DNA from: Apostichopus japonicus
Taxonomy: Eukaryota; Echinodermata; Holothuroidea; Aspidochirotida; Stichopodidae
Length of the DNA stretch: 41,000 bases
Reading direction: 5' to 3'
NCBI RefSeq assembly: GCF_037975245.1
Contig: NC_092569.1
Coordinates: 21,060,001-21,101,000 of the forward strand
Of this stretch, positions 26,501-33,964 are shown piece after piece (the stretch's first letter is position 1; the number at the start of each line of letters is the position of its first letter). Made by a program: the position numbers and the translations under genes. The notes under the pieces were generated by a model that saw nothing but the letters and a program-made list of their open reading frames with translations, searched no databases and was not told the origin of the DNA.

Positions 26501-28635
26501 AATGTACTTATTGTATCTATAAACGAAACATCGAAGTTGAGCGGTCACAGTATGCACTAAAGCTCTGTATTTTTATTCTCTAATTCATTAAGATTGGAAA
26601 CTGATTACTTGATTTGTCTCAATGATCCCTACACAATACGATAGAAGAATCACTTTTAACTGACATTATTGTTTTAATCCATTTAATCGGGATTATTTTC
26701 ATACCCAGTAAAACACCTTTTGATTTCTCCCATCTGTTAACGAAATTTTCAGTGTCAGTTGTTGTTCAATCGATGACAATACATGTTAACACTTTAACAT
26801 ATCTAAACTAAGATCAATTTATATCAACTTTGTTAACTTTGAAAACGTGTAAACAGACTAAAGAACTTAAACTGTCGTTTGTTAGTTGCTCAGACAAACA
26901 TTCAAAATGTATCGGCTATAATTTTATCTAATACACATCAAAGCACTAGTCAAGACATAGCGAGAACAGAGCCCCAAGAAACTATCACGTTATTTTCTAT
27001 TTCTTTGTGGAACAATCTTCCGATCAACTTGAAATCCTATACTTCCGTGGCTTCATTCAGGCGACATCTGAAAAATTACTATGAAAGCCTTTATTGATTG
27101 TATCCGTTGTAAGGGGTGGGAGTAGGTGGTGGTGGTTGGGGGGAGGTAGTGTTATTTGTCTTATTTGTTAAGGTTATTTTTTTGGGGGGGGGTCTTTTCT
27201 AGGTGTTAAGGTTATTTTTTTTCTTTGATGGGAGTACTCTATTCGATTAAGCCCACAAGGGTTTCTTAGTTTACTTCCTTTCACATATTTTACTTATTTG
27301 CAGTTATATTGTCTTGTTCACCTTGTATTACTATGTGTTGAAACAAATAAATCATTATCAAATCATCATCATCATTTGTTGAGACTATCAATAGTTTTGA
27401 AAACTAATTTTGGTTTATGGTTGTCATTTCATTGATTAACCAAAGCAATGTTGTTTCATCTTTTGAGTACATGGTTGTAATATAATAATTTACTTTGTGT
27501 TGTTGCTAGCTTTTTTATTGAAATATATTGCTTGAATGATAAAATATCACATGTGTTGATTTTGTCAATAATAATCTCTCTGAATGAATCCTACACAATC
27601 TGATAGAAGAATCGAAATTAAATGACATTATGTGTCTAAGCTATTTAATCAGTATTACAGCAGGTGATTTGCTCGCTAATATTATGTCTCCTAACTTTTG
27701 ATGGTTATGTTCTACATAAGCTTTTACCGTTACCTAAAGCTCTTCTGTAACCATTACCTTTAGCTTGGTGGCACGGTCCACCACAACGGTTCTTTTCCAT
27801 AAAATCCTGAAATTCGCATAGACCTGAGAAAAGCAAATGAAGCATAGTTATTCAAATAGGGATGAAATTTGATTAGCGGGAATACTGACTACGCTCATTT
27901 TTGAATTCCATGAGCTGATAGAAATAATAATATAGAGCAGGCAAGATTGATAATATGTAAACGTAAATGGCATAATGATGTTAAACAATCTTATGGCAAC
28001 AAAGTAATGTCAGAGGTATCAAATAGGACTTTCGTCCACAAAAGCCATTAGCAAAGAAAGGTTTTATCATCCTGTCTATTGTTGTGATGTAGTATTTGCT
28101 ATCTTGGTGACTGATATTGTTGGTATATATTTGACTGTCATGTGTTGGTGTGGGATATAAAAAGGTTCATGTACTCCGATAGAAGACCATGCAAGAAATA
28201 TAAAATGTTATCAATCATGTCTCTCCTGTTTCTTTCAGTTTGAATATGTGTTCAAATGAAAAACTAATGTGGTTTAGTAATACCTGAGTTTACTACGACT
28301 CACGACGTTCTGAAATGTCACATATATTTTTGATTAAGAACCGCTATAACCTTCGACATGATCAACAAATGATGACTGTGATTACCAAATACACACGTAC
28401 AATTTAATATGAGGAAGTTTCGTCATGTTTCGCACTCGCATATAAATGAAGAATTTCGGTGAAAAAACCATAGCTTGCCCCGGAACCACTGCTATCTTAC
28501 TTTCAGTATTTAAATATTAGTAAAATGACAATCTTGCATCGTTTACTTACCCATCGCTCTGACAAAATTGATGTTCTGCCTCACCAGAAATCCGAAAATA
28601 AAGATGTACGTCCAAGTAAAATAGCGATTAGCCAT
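19813..28635 (-). CDS. FREP gene B: secreted mucin-TIL-EGF-fibrinogen protein (8 coding exons)
   Basis: Coding exons, read right to left: 28635-28551, 27823-27734, 26516-26370, 23755-23597, 22906-22701, 22200-21910, 21104-20837, 20063-19813. They total 1497 bases, about 498 residues. Junctions are GT..AG and phases match those of gene A. The TIL, EGF and fibrinogen exons have exactly the same lengths as in gene A (206, 291, 268, 251). The stalk is shorter, because exon 3 corresponds only to the second half of the gene A exon 3. The same secreted lectin-type role is inferred. Introns 2 and 3 carry three decayed stalk exons, a LINE insertion and a 1.2-kb foreign insert. Exon 2 has an alternative donor 24 bases earlier (exon end 27758), which would give 490 residues. 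Confidence 0.8.
20214..20305. repeat. (TA)n microsatellite in intron 7 of gene B
   Basis: A pure TA tract, immediately followed by the fold-back sequence at 20311-20371. Confidence 0.96.
20311..20371. repeat. Perfect inverted repeat derived from the family-2 hammerhead repeat
   Basis: Arms of 30 bases (20311-20340 and 20342-20371) are exact reverse complements with a single-base spacer. The left arm is identical to 18446-18475 of the hammerhead repeat: downstream flank, stem I strand and part of stem III. The switch to the inverted copy falls inside the stem III hairpin (CTCGGAG). It would form a long snap-back hairpin in RNA or single-stranded DNA. Confidence 0.9.
20446..20519. repeat. (TA)n microsatellite in intron 7 of gene B
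   Basis: A second TA tract in the same intron. The 74 bases between the fold-back and this tract (GCTCTGCCTTGGCATAGAGC is itself a hairpin) are not found elsewhere in the window. Confidence 0.95.
20837..21104 (-). CDS. Gene B exon 7: middle of fibrinogen domain
   Basis: Acceptor ATCCAG (21110-21105), donor GTACGT (20836-20831). It encodes LFQKRVGGSVSF, YRDGFGDLNSSFWLGNEKLH, and ends GSYTGSF plus one base. 268 bases, phase 0 to 1, as in gene A. No disruption is seen. Confidence 0.9.
21910..22200 (-). CDS. Gene B exon 6: EGF-like segment and start of fibrinogen domain
   Basis: 291 bases, phase 0 at both ends; acceptor TGCACAG, donor GTAAGT (21909-21904). Encodes CTRHCTCVNDVLHC, CECKESYWGNGTTC, then NCEDVYHGLSTEDGIYSI and FQVYCKDGWM. 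All cysteines of the gene A counterpart are conserved. Confidence 0.88.
22701..22906 (-). CDS. Gene B exon 5: TIL-type cysteine-rich domain
   Basis: 206 bases; acceptor CTTCAG, donor GTATTT. Encodes NCSCQTTCDDPDGLNGC, GYTCVCPDGF and GACIPLEECGC, with the same eleven cysteines as gene A exon 5. Its first codon is split with exon 4 to give Glu. Confidence 0.88.
23032..23512. repeat. 97-bp inverted duplication around intron-4 sequence of gene B
   Basis: Arms 23032-23128 and 23416-23512 are reverse complements with only a few mismatches; the best block is TACCGCCTGGCCGTCTAACG and its complement. The 287 bases between are ordinary FREP intron, paralogous to about 11160-11400. Part of the right arm matches the relic intron near 4020-4058, so the right arm looks original and the left arm is the inverted copy. 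Confidence 0.85.
23597..23755 (-). CDS. Gene B exon 4: Ser/Thr-rich exon (ERIKQETT type)
   Basis: 159 bases, phase 1 in and out; acceptor TTTACAG, donor GTGATT (23596-23591). Encodes ERIKQETTLEGIKST, PSTDEMRLLTSTV, a TTTT cluster and LSTTRMPTT. Close paralogue of gene A exon 4, with the more usual MPTT ending. Confidence 0.78.
24252..24379 (-). pseudogene. Decayed Ser/Thr exon (ATTPSK type), gene B copy 1
   Basis: Acceptor TTAG and donor GTAACG are still good and the frame reads TTPSKVL, MHSTDEPTLL for 33 codons, but one base is missing near the end relative to the gene A copy, producing a TAA. The length is 128 instead of 129 bases. It is the least decayed copy. Confidence 0.6.
24598..25835. 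other. Foreign 1.2-kb insert in intron 3 of gene B
   Basis: The paralogous introns (12540-12620 and 26200-26280) continue smoothly where this one breaks off near 24598; FREP-type intron resumes near 25840. The insert includes the 123-bp tandem duplication (24658-24903) and a minus-strand acidic reading frame (DESENENDDIDLDL, about 24690-24650) that ends at a stop. It could be a DNA transposon remnant, but I cannot identify termini. Confidence 0.4.
24658..24903. repeat. Direct tandem duplication, 2 x 123 bp
   Basis: 24658-24780 and 24781-24903 appear identical base for base. A perfect head-to-tail copy implies a very recent duplication, or an assembly artefact. Confidence 0.92.
25899..26037 (-). 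pseudogene. Decayed Ser/Thr exon (ATTPSK type), gene B copy 2
   Basis: Acceptor TTAG and donor GTAACG are recognisable, but an early TAA follows the ACACCA codons and insertions lengthen it to 139 bases. Homologous to 12247-12375 and 24252-24379. Confidence 0.6.
26370..26516 (-). CDS. Gene B exon 3: Ser/Thr-rich exon (TISTLGTD type)
   Basis: 147 bases, phase 1 in and out; acceptor TTTATAG (26523-26517), donor GTACCG (26369-26364). Encodes TISTLGTDMSDQSATT, YSTDGMRISPSTDEM and NNLLSTTGMPTT. It matches the 3' part of gene A exon 3. Open throughout, Ser/Thr/Pro-rich, likely glycosylated stalk. Confidence 0.75.
26993..27376 (+). mobile_element. LINE 3' end (5'-truncated, CR1/L2-like)
   Basis: The first 105 bases encode SLWNNLPINLKSYTSVASF and RRHLKNYYESLY-stop, the conserved extreme C terminus of CR1/L2-type reverse-transcriptase polyproteins (LWN.LP ... 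F...LK..L). A G/T-rich 3' UTR and a terminal ATC repeat (ATCATCATCATCAT) follow. The flanking FREP intron/exon unit is interrupted exactly between CACGTTA and TGTTGAGAC, contiguous in three paralogous copies, which fixes both ends to within a few bases. Confidence 0.8.
27377..27505 (-). pseudogene. Decayed Ser/Thr exon (ATTPSK type), gene B copy 3
   Basis: Same exon type as 24252-24379, with acceptor CTAG. Stop codons arise by frameshift, and the donor side is replaced by the LINE inserted at 26993-27376. Confidence 0.55.
27734..27823 (-). CDS. Gene B exon 2: short Cys-containing segment
   Basis: 90 bases between TTCTCAG and GTAACG (27733-27728), phase 1 in and out. Encodes LCEFQDFMEKNRC, GGPCHQAKG and NGYRRAL. 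An alternative donor GTAATG at 27757 gives a 66-base exon in the same phase. Counterpart of gene A exon 2 in position and Cys content but hardly alike in sequence. Confidence 0.62.
   Translation of the reverse strand, partial: VYANFRILWKRTVVVDRATKLKVMVTEEL
28551..28635 (-). CDS. Gene B exon 1: signal peptide
   Basis: Encodes MANRYFTWTYIFIFGFLV then RQNINFVRAM plus one base; donor GTAAGT (28550-28545). Strongly hydrophobic core. Near-identical in layout to gene C exon 1. Confidence 0.75.
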
Positions 28636-28677
28636 CTTCAAGTCGTAACAAATATTTTCTTTTAAGCTTAAACCAAA

Positions 28678-28683
28678 CTTATA
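28678..28683 (-). promoter_or_regulatory. Candidate TATA box of gene B (TATAAG)
   Basis: GTATAAGTT on the minus strand, 43 bases before the ATG, which would leave a 5' UTR of about 10-15 bases. The equivalent position at gene C is diverged. Confidence 0.4.
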
Positions 28684-29690
28684 CGTACCACATGGAAAAT
28701 AAAACTGCGAAAATGTCACATCGTTTTGTGAAAAAAAGTGACCAGATAGAAGAGTCTATTGTAAAGTAAATGCCACCCCTCAGTCAAGTAATAAATATTT
28801 CAAAAAAAAGCAATTTAGGGTATATTCTGGAGAATTCGATATTGCACCCATTATTTTATTACTTTTGATGTATTTGCTTTAAAAATATAGGTTGGAACAA
28901 ACACTTTATTTTACAGATTCATTTTGCAACAGGAAATTTGCCAATAAAGCAGAGAATAACAGTTATTTGTGCTAAATTGCACATCTTTGTTCAAGAAAAA
29001 TTCGATACACTTTAGAAATAACAAAGCGCCTTTGCATTTAACTGTTTTCAATACTCGGTTATATTATTGAAGCTTTTAACGATCAATAATTTGGAACAAT
29101 TGTTGAGTATGTCCAGTTAACAAACATGCTATTGATTCCTCTGAAGGTTCCCTCGAGGAAAAATATTGACAAGTGGGGGAAAGTACTTCTTAAATTATAA
29201 AATATTGCACGAGAAACATTTCTTTTAATGTGAAATATCATCTTTAGTACATTATCATCAGTTAAACTATCAACATCAGAATAACACCCATGACTAGCCA
29301 GATACACATTGTATGTTTTCCATTAAACTTTGGTTATTCGTTTAAGTCGTTAAAACCCCAACCCCCCCCCCCCCCCGCACCAAAAAAAAACTGTATTGGG
29401 AAGATTTTTTTCTCATTACTTACTAGTTAATTAGCGTTATGAGATGAGTAAGATCTAGACGGATGTTATATGAATCTCATTTTGCTGCAGTGTTGAGAAT
29501 GGAACTCTATCAAGTGTGTACTACTTTAAAGAATTGATTGATTTGAGTTGGTTAAATCTCCCTTTTCCATTGTTCATGTTAAAACTATAAACAAAGAGTT
29601 TTGGGTTGAAGAAGTTGTCATATTGACTAAAATGTGTAGAAGCTCAATAAATACTTGGATTCCATGTCTTGAAGAAAACAAATAGGCAAT
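28684..29690. other. 5' flank of gene B, paralogous to gene C flank
   Basis: No gene. Up to about 29400 it is the paralogue of 853-1500, including the C-run/A-run pair. Beyond 29400 no similarity to the rest of the window is evident. Confidence 0.5.
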
Positions 29691-29699
29691 TGATGGACT

Positions 29700-29995
29700 T
29701 GCAGGTTTCATCCCAGAATTTGGGTATAGGACCTTTGTTATCGTCACCGATAACTTATTTTTTTTTTAAAGGAGCTTCTTGTATGTGTCCTCTAATGCAT
29801 TAATTTACATAGCTTATATTATGTCTTTCGGTCTCTGTGTTGTTGTTGTTACAAAAGCTTTGTAATGTGTTATTTGTTATTGACCTAATTTTGTTCATTT
29901 CTTTTACTTTCACCGTGCTTTTATGGCACGAGTGCTTAATAAAAGGAGCACACCCGTCAAACGACTCCTGGCTCGTTATTTAGAGACACACGTAG
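29700..29995 (+). mobile_element. Possible solo LTR (right half best supported)
   Basis: The segment TTAATAAAAGGAGCACACCC...GTAGTGACA (about 29936-29999) looks like the polyadenylation/U5 end of an LTR: an AATAAA, then about 60 bases ending in ACA. The left boundary is a guess, and I found no matching partner LTR or target duplication in the window. Confidence 0.3.
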
Positions 29996-29999
29996 TGAC

Positions 30000-31360
30000 A
30001 ACCAGTATTAACGTCATTACTCTGACTTCCAATGTTTGAACTACATAAGCCTTGAATTTGAATGCCATCTATTCCTTTGATATTTTATATTAGTATGTAT
30101 CAAGCATTCATAGAAACAATTCATTCAAACAGTCGTGTATTCATGTCTGGTATTACACTTTTAGATATGTTATCATATTGGCATATGCACATGCACAATA
30201 GCTGGAAGAACACATTATTTTTGATTAAAGTTAAATTTGAAGCAATTTTGTTAAGGAATCAAAACCAGCTTCCGAAAACTAACTTTTTGGGAATTTGTCA
30301 TTATGAAACGTGTACGGATTTGGGCAACTTTTGAACCATTGATCCTCATTGACCATTTGACATTTGGTCTTTCACATTAATTAATGAACTGTACAGTTTC
30401 TAAGAATCGTATTAACATGATTTTCAAATTCAGGATTAGGGATTTTGGTATATGGTCAGACATATAAAGTTTAAAGTTTCGAAATGATTTGTTCATTGTT
30501 GATCTAAGTTCAAAACAATAACGAAAATATGTCTGGGGAGAATTTTCCATATCGATTAAAATATGTCATTGCCTTTAATTTATGAAACAATAGAATGTCT
30601 TTGTTTTATTAATCTTCTGTTGTGTAACGCCAACTTATTTATGGTTATGGAATTGCCGAGTCAACTCAGAAATTTATCACCCCCCCCCCCAAAAAAAAAA
30701 AAACATTCGATCAGAAGAAGTCATCGGCCTGAAACCGACTGTTTCTAGTAACAGTTAGACAAATAATAAGCTAGCATTACGATTTTCGCCCTCTATACAC
30801 TGAATTTGAGATCCTGATAAACCATCCTCAAACTAAGACAAGCGGTGTTCAAAATTACCAAAAATCATGTGAATTTAATACATCACTGGACCTACCTGCC
30901 TAAAGGAAAGATAAACATATTCTAGGTACACGAGCCAATCGCATATTTTCAGGAGAAACACATCATAAATGCAAAATACTCATTTCGTAAAATTGACGGA
31001 TATTTTTCTGTGCGGCATGTATCAGGAAAGATATATCTATTGTATTTATACTCTTTGGCATGAAAGCTGCGGTTTGTGAATGCTTTGTAACTGCATACAA
31101 ACCGATGAGTTTCCATTGCCTGCTCTGCAAATTTTCTACAAAAAATAGCATTAAATAACTAATAGTTATTCCATGAGTAATAATTCTATTCAATGCTGTC
31201 GTCGTCCGAACATTTAACATGTTAATAGTAACAGTGTATACAATAAAAAAGTGGTAATTGGAAAAAAATATTGGCACTTTCTTTCCACGTTGCTATTTGA
31301 AGTATAATTTGACGATATGCATACAAATGAACTACATTGTTAATTGGATTACAGTACATT
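30000..31360. other. No recognisable feature (intergenic between genes B and E)
   Basis: AT-rich. Open frames at 30062-30334, 30563-30748 and 30963-31277 show no known motif and cross simple sequence (poly-C/poly-A near 30680-30704). Confidence 0.45.
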
Positions 31361-31361
31361 G

Positions 31362-31470
31362 ACAATGACAATGACAATGAAATATTTTATTTCCATCATA
31401 AACTGTAAGTACAGGTACAAAATATTGCAAGGATATAACTGTATAAAGGTGAACAAAATATTTGTACAGT
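31362..31470 (-). mobile_element. Possible retroposon 3' end with (ATTGTC)n tail
   Basis: On the minus strand GATGGAAATAAAATATTTC is followed by three copies of ATTGTC. A 3' end with AATAAA and a hexamer tail is typical of some CR1/L2 elements and their SINEs. The 5' boundary cannot be set. Confidence 0.35.
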
Positions 31471-31923
31471 TCATATACATAAACGTTAATACAACATAAC
31501 CAATGCATGGAAAGGGAGAAAAAAAAGTAAAATACTTATAAACACTTTTCCCCCAGATTGGTGGATATATATGTTTTACTGGAAAATTTACATACATTTT
31601 TTTTTTGCATCGACTAACAAATACAAGAAAACAAAATCTAAATAAAAATTCACACACACACAAAGAACAACTAAACTTTTATCCCAAGAAAAATGTTTAG
31701 CTTCCATAAGCCATCAATAACTTTTCCTTACATGCCTTACATTAAGCTCTGAACAACACAGACAACAAAACTGTTTTCATCAATATTCGCAGTATACACA
31801 TCATTAGTCCCCATTGAAAACATATCAATAAAACTGACAATAATTTGTTATCACAATTATTTGAATGATCTAAATGAACGCTTAATTGAGTACAAAAGTG
31901 TGTGTCATAAATGTAATATAATA

Positions 31924-31929
31924 TTTATT
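31924..31929 (-). promoter_or_regulatory. Candidate polyadenylation signal of gene E (AATAAA)
   Basis: AATAAA on the minus strand about 295 bases after the stop codon of gene E. The context is AT-rich, so chance occurrence is possible. Confidence 0.35.
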
Positions 31930-32223
31930 TATCAAACATTTTTCTTAAATCATCGAATATTTTAAAGATATAAGATTGTGGTACACATAACATAACATAG
32001 AACAAATACAGCGTAGTCTTACAACAACACATATGCGTTCGCAAGACAACATACACTGTTAAATGCGAGTAATTACGTCGATTCAGCACACCGGACCATC
32101 AAACTACATGATACCATCAAGGGGTCTGAACCGTAGCGCCTGACCTAGTGTTTGTAAGAAATTTTTGAGTTATCATGTCGTAAGAAAGCAAGTGATGAAG
32201 TAATTGTTAGGCTATACAACCTT

Positions 32224-32474
32224 TCAATTTAAAGGTTTAATCTTCATTTCTATGTAAGTCGTGTTGCAAATACGTGCTTGAGCACTTCGTTCGAAAATGC
32301 AAATGCCAGTGTCCCATCCATTACCGTATATACCATTGGGATTTATAGAGTAGCAGTTGTTATACCACCAACCGCCTTTATGACGAACACTGCAGGTTTG
32401 ACTCTGAGACTTGTCATTGTCTTGATCGTAGGTGGTGAATTTCATACCGCGGTGATAATCCATGTAATCGAAAA
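32224..32474 (-). CDS. FREP gene E, last exon: C-terminal part of fibrinogen domain
   Basis: 251 bases after acceptor ATTACAG (32481-32475), the same length and phase as exon 8 of genes A and B. Encodes FDYMDYHRGMKFTTYDQDND (calcium loop intact), GGWWYNNCYSINPNGIYG and MKIKPLN-stop. It is clearly more distant: the pocket region reads NCYSINPNG instead of ACHAIMLNG and the DKSQSQTCSVRHK loop differs. Upstream exons must lie beyond 41000, because the complete BEL/Pao element fills the intron from 32750. No stop or frameshift, so this may be a functional gene with a large recent intronic insertion. Confidence 0.85.
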
Positions 32475-32744
32475 CTGTAATGAGGCAAACATATATTTTA
32501 TGTTTAGATTGACGCTGTCGTCGGTGGTAAAAGGCAGTGGCGAGTAGAAGTTTGAAGAATTATTATATATTAAGTCCAAACCTTTCACAGTACCTTGGAG
32601 ATGGACAGAAAAGATAATATTCTGGTCATATAATTACATTACACTACATTAGAGAAAAAAATACAGCTCATTTCAGTACTTTACACATCGCATTAAATTA
32701 CAGTACCGTTTGTTGATAGTTCATTACAGTAATTTCATTGCATT
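32475..32744 (-). other. Intron sequence between gene E last exon and the BEL/Pao insertion
   Basis: Intronic, AT-rich, no other feature. The open plus-strand frame crossing the exon (32278-32547) is a shadow. Confidence 0.55.
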
Positions 32745-32749
32745 ACACT
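32745..32749. repeat. Target-site duplication, left copy (ACACT)
   Basis: ACACT directly before the left LTR is repeated directly after the right LTR (40986-40990). Five bases is the normal size for BEL/Pao integration. A sixth matching T could belong to the LTR or the duplication. Confidence 0.9.
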
Positions 32750-33167
32750 TATAACTGAAGCCATCAAAAAGGACCGAGTCTTCTACGGAAGGTTGCTCTT
32801 TAATTTATTCTTCTTCCTTTGTTCTTTACCTTCGTGAAAACTCTTTGGACTCTTGAAAAATAACGGCTTAGTTGATAGTCTTAAGGAGTGGCAAAATTTT
32901 TATCTGAACAGCATGCATGGTTGTGGTCTGTACAAAGACTTTTCAGTATGTGAGGAATATGCCCAGTGCGAGACGTCTCGGCTTCTTACACAAAACAATT
33001 TAAACTAACTATTGTGCGGTGCTGTCATGCGAAGAATTTCGCATCTGGGAATGGTTGCCATGCAAGATTGCACGAGAATGCTGCAGAGCTTACAAATTAT
33101 AAATACGAACAGGTTTAAAGATCAATGAATATATTTTACGCGTAGAAATTGTGAATCAACCTTTACA
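32750..33167 (-). repeat. 3' LTR of the BEL/Pao element
   Basis: 418 bases, read on the minus strand as TGTAAAGGTTG...CAGTTATA. It matches the other LTR (40568-40985) at every position but one (33120, G against T at 40938). It contains AATAAA (32809-32804 on the minus strand) and a TATA-like TTTATAAT near 33105-33097, so promoter and polyadenylation functions look preserved. Confidence 0.95.
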
Positions 33168-33180
33168 TGGCCCCTCAAAA
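33168..33180 (-). promoter_or_regulatory. Polypurine tract of the BEL/Pao element
   Basis: On the minus strand TTTTGAGGGGCCA immediately precedes the 3' LTR. The purine run GAGGGG next to the LTR is the expected plus-strand primer. Confidence 0.75.
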
Positions 33181-33964
33181 TGATACTTTCATTTTTTAAC
33201 CACGAATCCTGATATTTGATTCACATCACAAATACTATACTACACGTATCGAAAATTAAGCTAGTGTCACAATTACCCTTTCACATAGCCTAACTATCCA
33301 TAGATATTAAAACATGGACATATTATCAAAAATGGGAATATGCACATTACACAAATAATATGATCGATATATATATAACCAATAATAAATACCTACAATT
33401 ACAAAACCTAGCAATCATTTCACAAAAAAAGATCAACGTAATACATAAATTTAAAGTCATGTCGCAAATTCTGCTATAAAGAGTATTTATATAGTATGAT
33501 TTTTACGTTAAATGTCGTACGAAAATATATATATATATAGAATTATTCATTATCCATGGTACGAAAAATAGGATTTTTGTTTTGTTTGTTTATTGCTTAC
33601 ATCAATATATTCCACTTAGTTATTTAATTTCACGTACTCCCTTTATATTTCAATAATTGCACTTTAAAAAACAAATTTCACACGTTGGTGCGTCAAACAT
33701 GCATTTATCCTTTCTTTTTTAGTAGCTTTTTTTCTTTACAATCGACGAATAAATTTACTCGACAATATCACATTTAGGTAAGAAAAACATTCATTCAACA
33801 TTTTTTTTTATAGTAATTTTCTCTTCAAATACATAAAAACAATTGCGATAATAAGGAACCAAATTCATTTAATACACAAATACGTAACACATAAAACACG
33901 TTATGGCCCCTCATGGGGAACCAAGGTGCGAAACATAAATTGTCCCTCGTGAACGCACTTTGGA
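33181..33964 (-). other. 3' untranslated region of the BEL/Pao element
   Basis: AT-rich, no envelope-like frame. A second copy of TGAGGGGCCA lies at 33904-33913, about 50 bases after the stop codon. Confidence 0.7.

Noticed and set aside
30062-30334. Possible small gene
   Set aside because: It has no recognisable motif, signal or splice context; AT-rich sequence often gives frames of this size.
31349-31663. Cys/Phe-rich minus-strand frame downstream of gene E
   Set aside because: It overlaps a retroposon-like 3' end and AT-rich 3' flank; composition explains the residues.
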